Part shown: in pieces, positions 16,780-26,107 of the stretch | How the letters are laid out: each line of letters starts with the position of its first letter | Position numbering within the stretch: the stretch's first letter is position 1 | Source: Caballeronia glathei | Lineage (GTDB): Bacteria; Pseudomonadota; Gammaproteobacteria; Burkholderiales; Burkholderiaceae | Reading direction: 5' to 3' | Assembly (NCBI RefSeq): GCF_000698595.1 | Contig: NZ_JFHC01000022.1 | Span: 44,219 to 108,218 of the forward strand | Length of the DNA: 64,000 nucleotides | Made by a program: the position numbers and the translations under genes | Notes under the pieces: generated by a model | Database searches by the model: none | What the model saw: the letters and a program-made list of their open reading frames with translations, nothing else | What the model was told of the DNA's origin: nothing

Positions 16780-17826
16780 TCAGCGATCCACCGCGGCGAG
16801 AACCCGACCGAAGAATTCGTCGGCGTGGTCCGGATTCAGCCAGCGGACCACGACCGCCATCCGCCGCTCGGGCTCGATCCATGTAAACGAGCTGCCCGCG
16901 CCGATAGCGAAGAAGCTCGACGCCGGCACGCTCGGAAACACGCGCCGCTCGTGGTTGAGCCACACGAGATAGCCATAGAACGGCGCGATCGCGCATGGCG
17001 CGCGCATTCGCGCGAGCCATTCGCGTGACAGGATCTGGCGCCCGTCCACTCGGCCTTCTTCGACGAAGAGGCGTGCCACCTTGAGTTGATCGTTGGCGCT
17101 GATCGACAGGCCGCCACCCCAATGCGTCCCGCCGGGAACGGACGGCATCCGCTCGCCGCCGATGTTCACCCACGCATGGTCGTAACCCACCCAGCGCCAG
17201 CTCTCGCTCGCGCCGAGCGGGCGCATGATCGCGTCGCGAAACACGTGGGGCAAGGGGCGCCGGAACAGGTGCAGCAGCGCGAGAGAAAACTGGTTGATGC
17301 GCACGTCGTTGTATTCCCAGTATGTGCCGGGCGTTTGCAGCGTGCGCCGATCCCCTTTCCTGCCCTCGGGTGCCTTGCCGAAAGTGACTGCGCGAAAATG
17401 ATCGGCCTGATCCGGAAGGCCGAAACACTCGCCTTGCCATTCACTCGTCTGCTGAAGCAGTTGCGCCCAGGTGACGGCGGCGTTGTGCGCATCATCGAAG
17501 CCGATGCCCGGCACGCGCACATGCACGGGTTCATCCACGTCGGGAAGCAGGCCGCGGTCATGCGCGACGCCGGCCAGCAGCGCCAGATACGTCTTCGCGA
17601 TGCTGAAGGTCAGGTCGGCGCGATCCGGTTCGCCCCACGTGGCGAGCGTGCGGCCGTCCAGCGAAATGGCTCCGGAGACGGGGCCGCGATCGTGCACGGG
17701 GCCAAGCAGCCGGTTCCACGGCGGCGGATCGCTGGGATGCACGCCCCAGACTCCGTCCACGTTGCGGTCCCAGAGCGATTCGTGGTCGATGGCGAACTGC
17801 ACGGCCTGCTGCAAGTCTTTCTGCAT
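16780..17826 (-). CDS. Serine hydrolase of the class C beta-lactamase/esterase fold
   Basis: This 348-residue protein has the S-x-x-K active-site motif (Ser75-Ile-Ala-Lys78 in FSIAKTY), and the second catalytic Tyr lies in the WEYNDVRIN segment (Tyr172). A C-terminal strand with FAIGAGSSFTW could replace the usual KTG. No signal peptide is visible, so it is probably a cytoplasmic esterase or amidase rather than an antibiotic-resistance enzyme. It reads in the same direction as the MHS transporter and M20 peptidase upstream (gap 36 bases) and is likely the third gene of that operon, which suggests a hydrolytic step on the same imported substrate. Confidence 0.83.
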   Translation of the reverse strand: MQKDLQQAVQFAIDHESLWDRNVDGVWGVHPSDPPPWNRLLGPVHDRGPVSGAISLDGRTLATWGEPDRADLTFSIAKTYLALLAGVAHDRGLLPDVDEPVHVRVPGIGFDDAHNAAVTWAQLLQQTSEWQGECFGLPDQADHFRAVTFGKAPEGRKGDRRTLQTPGTYWEYNDVRINQFSLALLHLFRRPLPHVFRDAIMRPLGASESWRWVGYDHAWVNIGGERMPSVPGGTHWGGGLSISANDQLKVARLFVEEGRVDGRQILSREWLARMRAPCAIAPFYGYLVWLNHERRVFPSVPASSFFAIGAGSSFTWIEPERRMAVVVRWLNPDHADEFFGRVLAAVDR

Positions 17827-17862
17827 ATCTTTCCTGTTCGAATGCCTGATTTTTCCTGCGGG

Positions 17863-19152
17863 TTAATGTGCCTTCAGGCGCACTCGCGCCCACACGAGCG
17901 TAAAGAGGCTCACCATGGCGGCGATCATCAAATAAAAGCCGGGAGCGAGATTGTTGCCCGTCGCGGCGATCAGCGCAGCCACCGCGAGCGGCGTGAATCC
18001 GCCGAAGATGGTCGTGCCGAGGTTATAGCCGACCGCCATGCCGGTGGTGCGTGTGCGGGTCGGAAAGAGGTCGGACATGAGGGCAGGGATCGGCGCGAAG
18101 TAGACCGCCTTGAGCACCGCGACCCAGATGACCGCTGCCAGCAACGTCAGCAGCGAGGGATGCGCGTTCATGAACATGAACGCAGGATAGATGGTCACGA
18201 AAAAGAGCGATCCGGCGCCCAGCATGATGCGCGTGCGCCCTACCTTGTCGGACCAGTGGCCCACGAGCGGCGTGAGCATCATCACGATGAATCCCGCGAC
18301 CAGCGTCGCGATGAAGCCGTACGACGGCGCGAGCCCGAGCTGCCTCGCCGCGTAGGTCGGCATGTAGAGCAGCATGTAGTTCGCGGTCGTGGTCAGCACG
18401 AGCGAACCGATCGACACCAGCACGCGTTCCTTCTGTTCGGTCAGCACTTCGCGGATCGGCGAGACAGCCTTTTCCGCGTGCTCGAACTCGGGCGTCTCGT
18501 CGATATGCCGGCGGATATACCACCCGATCGGGCCGATCAGCATGCCGAACAGGAACGGGATGCGCCAGCCCCAGCTTTCCAGCTGATGCGCGTCGAGCGT
18601 GCCCGTGAGCACCGCGCCGAACGCGGAAGCGAGCAGCACGCTCGCGCCCTGGCTCGCGAACTGCCAGCTCGACATGAAGCCGCTGCGCTCGGGCACGTGC
18701 TCGATCAGGAAGGCCGTCGAGCTGCCGAACTCGCCGCCTGCCGAGAAACCCTGCAGGAGCCGCGACAGGAAGATGCCGATCGGCGCGATCACGCCGATCG
18801 CGGCATAGTCCGGCATCAGCGCGACCATGCCGGTGCCGAGCGTCATCATGCCGATGGACAGCGTCAGCGATGCCTTGCGCCCCTTGCGGTCGCTATACGA
18901 GCCCAGCACGAACGCACCGACGGGACGCGCGAGATACAAAAGCGCGAAGGTGCCGAGCGTGAGCAGCAGCGAGACGGTCTTGTCGCTCGTCGGGAAGAAC
19001 AGCCTGGAAAGCGTGGAAGCAAAGTAGCCGTAGACGACCAGATCGTAGAACTCGAGCGCGTTGCCGACCGACGTCGCGACGATCAGCCGGTAGATGCCGG
19101 TGTCGCTCGAGACGCCGGGCAAGGCCTGGCTGGCGGAATCCGAACTCATCAT
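17863..19152 (-). CDS. MFS transporter, metabolite:H+ symporter (MHS) family
   Basis: This 429-residue inner-membrane carrier has the MHS hallmark near its N-terminus (ATSVGNALEFYDLVVYGYFAS), the loop motif GSYSDRKGRK after the second membrane segment, and ERSGFMSSWQFASQGAS later. The family takes up dicarboxylates, betaines, shikimate and related acids. The ATG at 19152 overlaps the M20 stop codon by four bases (ATGA), so translation is coupled. GAGGGG lies just upstream. A longer frame to 19425 only reads through the M20 gene. It likely imports the substrate or product of the M20 and beta-lactamase-fold hydrolases. Confidence 0.9.
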   Translation of the reverse strand: MMSSDSASQALPGVSSDTGIYRLIVATSVGNALEFYDLVVYGYFASTLSRLFFPTSDKTVSLLLTLGTFALLYLARPVGAFVLGSYSDRKGRKASLTLSIGMMTLGTGMVALMPDYAAIGVIAPIGIFLSRLLQGFSAGGEFGSSTAFLIEHVPERSGFMSSWQFASQGASVLLASAFGAVLTGTLDAHQLESWGWRIPFLFGMLIGPIGWYIRRHIDETPEFEHAEKAVSPIREVLTEQKERVLVSIGSLVLTTTANYMLLYMPTYAARQLGLAPSYGFIATLVAGFIVMMLTPLVGHWSDKVGRTRIMLGAGSLFFVTIYPAFMFMNAHPSLLTLLAAVIWVAVLKAVYFAPIPALMSDLFPTRTRTTGMAVGYNLGTTIFGGFTPLAVAALIAATGNNLAPGFYLMIAAMVSLFTLVWARVRLKAH

Positions 19153-20651
19153 GCACCCCTCGCTGGTTGTGTCGCGTGTCGAAGCGTGTCGGTGTCGCCG
19201 AGGTCCCAGAAGAGCCCGGCCATGATCCGCAGTCCCTCGCGCGCGACGGGGCCAAGCAGATGTTCGTCGGGTGCGTGCTGCGAGCAGCCGGGGTAGGAGT
19301 GCGGCACCCAGAGCGTGGGCATGCCGAGGATGTGGGCGAACACCTCGTTGGGGAGCGTGCCGCCGAGGTTGGGCAAGAGCACGGGCGCCTGTCCCGTGGT
19401 CCGTTCCAGCGAGCGCAATGCCCACTGGACCCAGGCGTTTTCCGGGTCCACGCGGGTGGCCGGCACGCCGCGCTCCACCTCGACACCGACCTGCGCGAAG
19501 CCGTGTTCATCCAGATGCCGGCGCACGATCGATTCGAGGTCTTCCCAGTCGGTGCCGACCACGAACCGCAGCTGCATGCACGCGAACGCGTGCGGCGGGA
19601 TCGCGTTGACCGGCTTTTCCGGGTTGCCCGTTTTGAAGGCCAGCACTTCGAGCGTGTTCCATGCGAAGACGCGTTCGGCGGGCGTGAGGCCGGGCTCGCC
19701 GTAGTCTTCGTCGACTTCGGGCTCGCCGGGATTGCCGCCCACGGTGAGGCCTTCGAGTGCCTGCCGCACCGGCTTCGGTATCGCCGGAGGGCGCAGGCCC
19801 TCGACGAGAATGCGTCCGCGCTCGTCCACCATGGACGCGATCGCGTTCGCGAGCACCACGCCCGGGTTGCGAAGCAGGCCGCCCCAGTTGCCCGAATGAT
19901 GGCCGCCGTCGCGGCATTCGAGCACGAGCCTGAAGTTCACGAGACCGCGTGAGCCGAGAAAGAGCGTGGGATGCCGGGCGCCCAGGCGCGGGCCGTCGGA
20001 GGCGATCAGCACGTCGGCGGCGAGCTCGTCGCGCAGTGCCTCGCATACTGCGTGAAGCCCGGGCGAGCCCGTTTCCTCGCCGGTTTCGAACAGCACTTTG
20101 AGATTGAAGCCGAGCCGTCCACCGCGCGCATCGAGGACGGCTTTGAGCGCGGCGAGGTTGATGCTGTGCTGGCCCTTGTTGTCGGCGGTGCCGCGGCCGT
20201 ACCAGCGTTCGCCTGCGACCGTGACTTCCCACGGCGATACGCCGTCACGCCACTGGGCGTCGTAGCCGCGCACCACGTCGCCGTGGCCGTAGGTAAGCAC
20301 GGTCGGCAGGGCGTCGCCTTCATGGCGATGCGCGACCAGAAACGGTCCCGCGCCGGGCGCGGGGTTCTCCACCAGCCGGTGACGGAAGCCGAGTTCCGTC
20401 AGCACACGCGCGATCTCGTCGGTCAGGTACGCGCGCAAGAGCGGGCCGCTTTCCGGCTCCTGACTCTCCGTGCGATAGCCGACCCGGCGACTGAGGTCTT
20501 CGAGGAAGGCGCCGGAATCGTATAGCCCGGCCGCAGCCTGAATGGCGATGTCGCGTGTCAATTCTCTCTCCGGTAAGGGCACCGCCCGGGGCGCCGATGC
20601 TTGATGGAAATCGATCACGCGGATCTTCATGTCGCCGATATTTATGGACAA
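19149..20651 (-). CDS. M20-family metallopeptidase/amidohydrolase
   Basis: This 500-residue enzyme has the zinc-ligand pattern of M20 peptidases: the first His-Asp pair in TYGHGDVVRGYD, the bridging Asp in GRGTADNKGQ and the Glu-Glu pair in FETGEETGS. A dimerisation lid sits in the middle and a late ligand His in WVPHSYPGC. Members split dipeptides, N-acyl amino acids or carbamoyl compounds. It diverges from the LysR gene at 20708, with only 56 bases between, and overlaps the MHS transporter. A second ATG seven codons in (20630) is a possible start. The substrate is unknown. Confidence 0.88.
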   Translation of the reverse strand: MSINIGDMKIRVIDFHQASAPRAVPLPERELTRDIAIQAAAGLYDSGAFLEDLSRRVGYRTESQEPESGPLLRAYLTDEIARVLTELGFRHRLVENPAPGAGPFLVAHRHEGDALPTVLTYGHGDVVRGYDAQWRDGVSPWEVTVAGERWYGRGTADNKGQHSINLAALKAVLDARGGRLGFNLKVLFETGEETGSPGLHAVCEALRDELAADVLIASDGPRLGARHPTLFLGSRGLVNFRLVLECRDGGHHSGNWGGLLRNPGVVLANAIASMVDERGRILVEGLRPPAIPKPVRQALEGLTVGGNPGEPEVDEDYGEPGLTPAERVFAWNTLEVLAFKTGNPEKPVNAIPPHAFACMQLRFVVGTDWEDLESIVRRHLDEHGFAQVGVEVERGVPATRVDPENAWVQWALRSLERTTGQAPVLLPNLGGTLPNEVFAHILGMPTLWVPHSYPGCSQHAPDEHLLGPVAREGLRIMAGLFWDLGDTDTLRHATQPARGA

Positions 20652-20670
20652 TCACAATATTTCGCAGATT

Positions 20671-20688
20671 CCGTTGCCGAAACGGCAA
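20671..20688. promoter_or_regulatory. Overlapping palindromes in the M20/LysR divergent region
   Basis: TTGCCG-AAA-CGGCAA (20674-20688) is a perfect inverted repeat. It overlaps a second one, CCGTT/AACGG (20671-20685). It lies inside the 56-base region between divergent start codons and has the T-N13-A outline common for LysR targets, so the LysR product encoded alongside may bind it. Confidence 0.6.
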
Positions 20689-20707
20689 ACCTGACGAGGC
20701 GTTCACG

Positions 20708-21613
20708 ATGCACAGCACGGCCCTGCGGTATTTCCTCGAAGTTGCGCGAAGCGGCTCGCTGAGCAAGGCGTCCGAGCGGCTGTTCGTCGCGGTGTCGGCG
20801 TTGAGCCGGCAGATCGCGAAGCTGGAGGACGAGGTCGGCGCGCCCTTGTTCGAGCGCCGGCCGCGCGGCATGGTGTTGAGCGAGGCGGGGCGGCTCCTTG
20901 CCGCGCATGCGCACCGGAGCATCCTCGAACAGGAGCGCGTGACCGGGGAGATTCGCGACCTCACGACGGGCGGCCGGGCCACGATCCGCGTGGCAAGCTC
21001 GGAAGGCGTGGCGCGCGACTTTCTGCCGGAAGTCTTCGCGCGCTTTTTGAAGACGCATCCGGCCACGCATTTTCAGCTCGAAGTGTCGGCGCCGTCGGAG
21101 GCGACGCAGCGGGTTCGCGACGGCACGGCCGACGTCGCGGTGTGCTTCAGCGTCTCGCCGGAGAAGGACGTGAGCGTCCACTACGCCCAGCGGGCGCCGA
21201 TCTACGCGCTGGTCACGCAGGATCACCCGCTTGCGCGAAAAGACGCCGTGTCGCTCGCCGACCTGGTGCCCTGGCCGCTCGCCATATACGGGGAGGGCGT
21301 CACGGTCAGGCAACTGTTCGATATCGCGTGCAGCCTCGAAGGCCTGAACTTCGAGCCGATTTTCGTGAGCAACTACCACGCGGCGCTGCAGAGCTTCGTC
21401 CAGCGGACGGACGCGGTCACGCTGGCCGGCTATCTGACGGTGCGCAGCCGCCTGAAGCCCGACCGGCTGGCCGCCGTGCCCATCAGCAATCCGGAGCTGC
21501 ACCAGCGCACGCTGCAGGTCCAGACCATGGCGGGGCGCACGTTGCCCAAGCCTGTCAGCGCGTTCCTCGACCTGCTGATCGGCGCCATTCACGCTCCGGA
21601 CGGGCTCGGCTGA
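20708..21613 (+). CDS. LysR-family transcriptional regulator
   Basis: This 301-residue regulator has the N-terminal winged helix (MHSTALRYFLEVARSGSLSKASERLFVAVSALS, in two helices) and a periplasmic-binding-like effector domain after residue 90. The ATG at 20708 directly begins the helix; the upstream frame is antisense to the M20 gene. It sits between an M20/MHS/hydrolase operon on one side and an MFS/M81 operon on the other, and I infer that it controls both. An inverted repeat suited to LysR binding lies just upstream. Confidence 0.9.
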   Translation: MHSTALRYFLEVARSGSLSKASERLFVAVSALSRQIAKLEDEVGAPLFERRPRGMVLSEAGRLLAAHAHRSILEQERVTGEIRDLTTGGRATIRVASSEGVARDFLPEVFARFLKTHPATHFQLEVSAPSEATQRVRDGTADVAVCFSVSPEKDVSVHYAQRAPIYALVTQDHPLARKDAVSLADLVPWPLAIYGEGVTVRQLFDIACSLEGLNFEPIFVSNYHAALQSFVQRTDAVTLAGYLTVRSRLKPDRLAAVPISNPELHQRTLQVQTMAGRTLPKPVSAFLDLLIGAIHAPDGLG

Positions 21614-21766
21614 CAGCTGCGATCCGCAACGCTCATCGCGCGATTTCCCCTGCGTTGTCCAATGAGCAACGACATGTGAACTTAGTTGCTCTTGTTCGAT
21701 TGTTTTCGTGTGGCCACCATGGGGCCATGCGAATTCATAACGACCGATCGAGCAACGGAGACAACC

Positions 21767-23056
21767 ATGTCAACAGTCCAGGCCCTGGAGGGGCGCGACG
21801 GCATCTCGGCCGTCTATAGCAAGGTCAACTGGCGGCTTCTGCCTTTCCTGCTTGTCTGCTACATGTTCGCCTATCTGGACCGGGTGAACGTGGGCTTCGC
21901 CAAGCTCCAGATGCAGCACGATCTCGGATTCTCCGACGCCGCCTACGGCGTGGGTGCAGGCATCTTCTTCATCGGCTATGTGCTGTTCGAGTTGCCGAGC
22001 AACCTGATGCTGCCGAAAATCGGCGCGCGCAAGACCTTCAGCCGGATCATGGTGCTGTGGGGCATCACGTCGGCGAGCATGCTCTTCGTGCGCAACGTGC
22101 CGATGTTCTACGCGATGCGCTTTCTCCTCGGGATCTTCGAAGCGGGCTTCGCCCCCGGGATGATCTTCTACCTGTCCTACTGGTACGGCCCCGCGCGCAT
22201 GGCGCGAGCGATCGCGATCGTGTTTCTCGCGGGCCCGATCGGCGGCGTGATCGGCGGGCCCGCCTCCGCGTGGCTGATGACCTCGTTCGCGGGTGCCGGC
22301 GGCCTGCACGGCTGGCAATGGATGTTCCTGCTGGAAGCGCTGCCGTGCATCGTCCTCGGCGTGGTCACTTTCTTCTGCCTGCCGGACCGGCCCGCGGATG
22401 CCGCGTGGCTGAGCGCCGAAGACAAGCGCGTGCTCGCGGGCGAACTCGCCGGCTCTACCGCGCCGCGTGACCATTCGTTCCGGGCAGTCGCCCGCGACGT
22501 GCGGGTGTACGTCCTCGCGCTTGCCTATTTCTGCATCATTTCGTCGATTTACGCGATGAGCTTCTGGCTACCCTCGATCCTCCGGGACCAGGGTGTCACT
22601 GACACGATCCAGCTCGGCTGGTATGTCGCCGTCCCGTATGTGGCGGCTGCGTTCGGCATGTACTTCGGCGGGCGCAGATCCGACCGCGTGGGCGAAAGGC
22701 GCTATCACAGCGCGGTGCCCGCGCTGCTCGGCGCGGTCCTTCTTGCGTGCACGATCTTCTGGGACGGCCATCTGGTCGCGACGCTGATCCTGCTGACGTT
22801 CGCCACGGCCATGATGTGGATCGCCTATACGGTGTTCTGGGCGATTCCCTCCGAGTACATCAAGGGCGCCGCGGCTGCGGGCGGCATCGCGCTCATCAAC
22901 ACCATCGGGCTGTCCGGGGGCTTCTGGGGGCCGGCCATCATCGGCTGGACCAAGACGGCGACCGGCAGCATGCACGTTGGCCTTCTCGTCATCGCCGGCA
23001 TGCTCGCCGTGGCCGCGCTGCTGCTGGTGGCGAACAGGCTTCCGTCGCGCGCATGA
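21767..23056 (+). CDS. MFS transporter, anion:cation symporter family
   Basis: This 429-residue membrane carrier has the family N-terminal signature CYMFAYLDRVNVGFAKLQM and FFIGYVLFELPSNLML, as in the carrier at 2085-3428. It should import an organic anion with a cation. GGAGACAACC precedes the ATG at 21767. It follows the LysR gene by about 150 bases and precedes the M81-family gene by about 100 bases, consistent with an operon for uptake and hydrolysis of one compound. The substrate is not identifiable from sequence. Confidence 0.88.
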   Translation: MSTVQALEGRDGISAVYSKVNWRLLPFLLVCYMFAYLDRVNVGFAKLQMQHDLGFSDAAYGVGAGIFFIGYVLFELPSNLMLPKIGARKTFSRIMVLWGITSASMLFVRNVPMFYAMRFLLGIFEAGFAPGMIFYLSYWYGPARMARAIAIVFLAGPIGGVIGGPASAWLMTSFAGAGGLHGWQWMFLLEALPCIVLGVVTFFCLPDRPADAAWLSAEDKRVLAGELAGSTAPRDHSFRAVARDVRVYVLALAYFCIISSIYAMSFWLPSILRDQGVTDTIQLGWYVAVPYVAAAFGMYFGGRRSDRVGERRYHSAVPALLGAVLLACTIFWDGHLVATLILLTFATAMMWIAYTVFWAIPSEYIKGAAAAGGIALINTIGLSGGFWGPAIIGWTKTATGSMHVGLLVIAGMLAVAALLLVANRLPSRA

Positions 23057-23157
23057 ACGCCCGGGCGGGTCCGCGCGTCTCTCCTTCGTGATCCCGCCCG
23101 GCGCATCCGGACGACATCAACGCTTTTCCCTCACGTCTCAAACAAGGCGAGCATGAA

Positions 23158-24672
23158 ATGAAAATCCTGATTGCAGGCTTCCAGCATGAAACGAATACCT
23201 TTGCGCCGACGAAGGCGTCCTATCAGAGCTTCGTGCAGGGCGAAGGCTTTCCGCCGCTCGTGCGCGGCGCCGACGTCCTGAACCTGCGCGACGTGAACGT
23301 GCCGATCGGCGGCTTCATCACGCAGGCCGAGGCCGCGGGGCACGAACTGATCCCGGTGATCTGGGCCGGGGCCAGCGCGTCGGCGCATGTCACGCGGGAC
23401 GCGTATGAACGCATCGCCGGCGAGATTCTGGACGCGGTCAGGTCCGAGACCTTCGATGCCATCTACCTCGACCTGCACGGCGCCATGGTGGCGGAGCATA
23501 TCGACGACGGCGAAGGCGAACTGCTCGCGCGCGTGCGCGCGGTCGTGGGAGATCGCATGCCGCTCGTCGCATCGCTCGACCTGCACGCCAACGTGACGCA
23601 GCGGATGCTCGATCTCGCGGACGCACTGGTCGCCTATCTGACCTATCCGCACGTCGATATGGCCGCGACGGGCGAGCGCACCTTCCGGGTCTTCGAACGG
23701 CTGGTCGCGCAAGGCGGCAGCATGAAATACGCGGCGCGCCGCGTGCCGTTCCTGATTCCGGTGAACGCCATGTGCACGCTCGTCGAGCCCGCTCGCGGCC
23801 TGTATGAGCAGCTTGCGCTGCTCGAACGGGACAAGGATGTCTCGCTCTCCTTCGCCCCGGGATTTCCCGCCGCCGACTTCCCCGAATGCGGTCCGGTGGT
23901 CTGGGGGTACGGGTTCGACGAGCGTGCGGTGACTCAGGCCGTCGAGGCGCTTTACCAGAAGATCGTGGCGGACGAACCCCGCTGGGAGGTGCACTTCCTC
24001 ACGCCCGACGAGGCCGTGGTCGAAGCCATGCGGCTTGGCCGGGATGCGGCGAAGCCCGTCATCATCGCGGACACGCAGGACAACCCGGGCGTGGGCGGCG
24101 ACTCGAACACGATGGGCATGGTGCGCGCGCTCCTTCGCAACGGTGCGCAAAACGCGGCAGTCGGCCTGATATGGGACGCGCAAGCAGCAGCGGCCGCGCA
24201 CCGGGCGGGTGTCGGCGGCACGGTCGAACTCGCGCTGGCGGGCCGCTCGGGCGTGCACGGCGACGAGCCGCTAGTCGGGACCTTCGAAGTGGAGCACCTC
24301 TCCGACGGGCATTTCCGCTTCGATGGTCCGATGATGAACGGCATGCGAGGCGAGCTCGGGCCGGTTGCGTGCCTTCGTATCGACGGCGTGAGGATCGCGG
24401 TCAGCACGATCAAGATGCAGATGTTCGACAGGAATCTCTACCGTGTTGCGGGCATCGAGCCGGAGCGGATGGAGATACTGGTCAACAAGAGCTCCGTGCA
24501 CTTTCGCGCGGACTTCGAGGCGATCGCCGATTCGATACTGGTCGCCAAGGCACCGGGACCGATGGCCGCCGATCCTTCGGCCCTCGCCTGGAAGCGGCTC
24601 GACCCGGCTATCCGCCTGCGGCCCATGGGCGCCCCCCTGGGCGAGCTTCCCGCGACGTTGCAGAGGCCTTGA
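23158..24672 (+). CDS. M81-family metallopeptidase (MlrC-like)
   Basis: This 504-residue protein matches the M81/MlrC family: N-terminal MKILIAGFQHETNTFAP with the conserved His-Glu, then LDLHGAMVAEH and SLDLHANVT supplying further metal-ligand candidates. A C-terminal MlrC domain follows (IADTQDNPGVGGDSNTMG). MlrC is the last peptidase of microcystin degradation, but most members sit in unrelated operons and act on unknown amides. The gene follows an MFS transporter and a LysR gene and mirrors the divergent M20/MHS operon, so it probably hydrolyses an imported amide or peptide-like compound. Confidence 0.87.
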   Translation: MKILIAGFQHETNTFAPTKASYQSFVQGEGFPPLVRGADVLNLRDVNVPIGGFITQAEAAGHELIPVIWAGASASAHVTRDAYERIAGEILDAVRSETFDAIYLDLHGAMVAEHIDDGEGELLARVRAVVGDRMPLVASLDLHANVTQRMLDLADALVAYLTYPHVDMAATGERTFRVFERLVAQGGSMKYAARRVPFLIPVNAMCTLVEPARGLYEQLALLERDKDVSLSFAPGFPAADFPECGPVVWGYGFDERAVTQAVEALYQKIVADEPRWEVHFLTPDEAVVEAMRLGRDAAKPVIIADTQDNPGVGGDSNTMGMVRALLRNGAQNAAVGLIWDAQAAAAAHRAGVGGTVELALAGRSGVHGDEPLVGTFEVEHLSDGHFRFDGPMMNGMRGELGPVACLRIDGVRIAVSTIKMQMFDRNLYRVAGIEPERMEILVNKSSVHFRADFEAIADSILVAKAPGPMAADPSALAWKRLDPAIRLRPMGAPLGELPATLQRP

Positions 24673-25207
24673 CGGCCGCCAATGGCCGGTGATCGATCGA
24701 TGCCGGCCTGCTTGGCCTGCCTGACCTGCCTGGCCCGCGCGGCCGCTGCCGGTTTCGCTGCCGCTGGCGCCGCGCGCATGACGCCCGAGGCGCCTTGGGT
24801 ATGGCGTCCTGGGTACGGCGTCGTGGAATGCGGCGCGCAATCGAAGCCGACAGCCACGAAAACGCGCCCCGATGGGCCGCACTCGAATGCCCCCTCGCCG
24901 GTGTTCTGCTCCTGAGCCGTGTAGCGACACTCGTCCGCATCGCACGCGCCTTCGGCCGCGCACGATGCGGCATCGGCACGCACACTCGCCCTTTTGTCGT
25001 GAGTCGAACGGATTGCATCGCAACCGCTGTCCTCCTCACGCTGCCCCTCCTCCACGCGCGCGACGCCGCAGTGCTCCGGCCACCCGGACCCCGGCGCTCA
25101 TTGACAAAATCAGCCGTAAATGATTTTATGCATCCAGCGTCATATGACAACGTACAAGAAAGAGAGGGTATTCCCTAAGCAGATACCTCTCGATGGAGCA
25201 GACACCA
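24673..25207. other. Intergenic region, partly low-complexity
   Basis: About 535 bases hold no convincing gene. The first 100 bases contain a run of related CTGCCTGACCTG-like units (24700-24740). The last 110 bases are AT-richer and contain the promoter described at 25101-25129. Confidence 0.5.
25101..25129 (+). promoter_or_regulatory. Sigma-70 promoter with internal operator upstream of uronate dehydrogenase
   Basis: A perfect -35 TTGACA (25101-25106), a 17-base spacer and a -10 TTTTAT (25124-25129) form a good promoter 79 bases before the start codon at 25208. An inverted repeat AAAATCA (25106-25112)/TGATTTT (25121-25127) with an 8-base spacer fills the region between the hexamers and is a likely operator. 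No regulator gene lies next to it. Confidence 0.75.
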
Positions 25208-26056
25208 ATGGAAAATCAGGTCAACCGTTCGCCGTATGGCCGTCTTTTGCTGACGGGCGCGGCGGGTGGCATCGGCAAAGCGATCCGGCCTCGCATGGCC
25301 GAGTTCGCCACGCGCGTGAGGCTGTCCGACCTGCCGCGCGCATTGCCCGACGACGCTGCGGCCCATGAGGAAATCGTCGCGTGCGATCTCGCGGACCGGC
25401 AGGCGGTCGACGCGCTGGTCGCGGGCTGCGACGCGATCATCCACCTGGGCGGCGTGTCGGTGGAGCGGCCTTTCGAAGAAGTTCTCGAAGCCAACATCAA
25501 GGGCGTGTTCAATCTCTATGAGGCCGCGCGGCGTCACGGCGTCATGCGCGTCATTTTCGCCAGCTCGAATCATGTGACCGGCTTCTACCGTCAGGACGAG
25601 AAAATCGACGCTCACGCGCCGAAGCGGCCGGACGGCTACTACGGCCTGTCCAAGTCGTTCGGCGAGGACACCGCGCAGTTCTACTTCGACCGCTACGGCA
25701 TCGAGACCGTGAGCATCCGCATCGGCTCCGTGTTCCCGGAGCCGAAAGACCGCCGCATGATGGCGAGCTGGCTCAGCTACGACGACCTGCACGACCTGCT
25801 GCGGCGCAGCCTGTTCACGCCCGGCGTCGGCCACACGATCGTGTTCGGTGCGTCCGCGAATGCGCTCACGTGGTGGGACAACCGTCACGCGGCGGTGCTC
25901 GGCTTCGAGCCGCGCGACTCGTCCGAACAGTTTCGCGCGAAGGTCGAAGCTGCGCCGCCACCCGCCGCCGACGACCCCGTCGCCGTGTTGCAGGGCGGCG
26001 TGTTCACGCAAGCCGGGCCATTCGAACCCGTCGAGGGCAATGGGAGTGCTAATTAG
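25208..26056 (+). CDS. udh: Uronate dehydrogenase (NAD-dependent epimerase/SDR type)
   Basis: This 282-residue enzyme is an extended-type SDR with the NAD motif LLLTGAAGGIGKAI. It has the segment IIHLGGVSVERPFEEVLEANIKG, nearly the same as in characterised uronate dehydrogenases, and the catalytic Tyr-x3-Lys in YYGLSKSFGE. It oxidises D-glucuronate or D-galacturonate to the aldaro-lactone. The ATG at 25208 follows GGAG at 9-base spacing; an ATG at 25193 has no such site. The four ABC-transporter genes downstream follow closely and are probably co-transcribed, suggesting uptake of a uronate or its product. Confidence 0.85.
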   Translation: MENQVNRSPYGRLLLTGAAGGIGKAIRPRMAEFATRVRLSDLPRALPDDAAAHEEIVACDLADRQAVDALVAGCDAIIHLGGVSVERPFEEVLEANIKGVFNLYEAARRHGVMRVIFASSNHVTGFYRQDEKIDAHAPKRPDGYYGLSKSFGEDTAQFYFDRYGIETVSIRIGSVFPEPKDRRMMASWLSYDDLHDLLRRSLFTPGVGHTIVFGASANALTWWDNRHAAVLGFEPRDSSEQFRAKVEAAPPPAADDPVAVLQGGVFTQAGPFEPVEGNGSAN

Positions 26057-26107
26057 TCAGTTGTCGTACGTCTAGCCTGTCCGATCTCCTTTCAGCAGGG
26101 GGAGAGG

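Noticed and set aside
16780..17826. Antibiotic-resistance beta-lactamase
   Set aside because: The fold has SxxK, but no signal peptide and no clear KTG. Its operon position suggests a metabolic hydrolase.
17086..19296. A 736-codon open frame on the plus strand, the longest in the window
   Set aside because: It is antisense to the beta-lactamase-fold and MHS transporter genes, has extreme Arg/His/Glu composition typical of high-GC antisense frames, and shows no domain.
24700..24740. Short repeats of CTGCCTGACCTG-like units as a possible CRISPR or satellite
   Set aside because: Only a few imperfect units of about 10-12 bases, no spacers of regular length and no cas gene.
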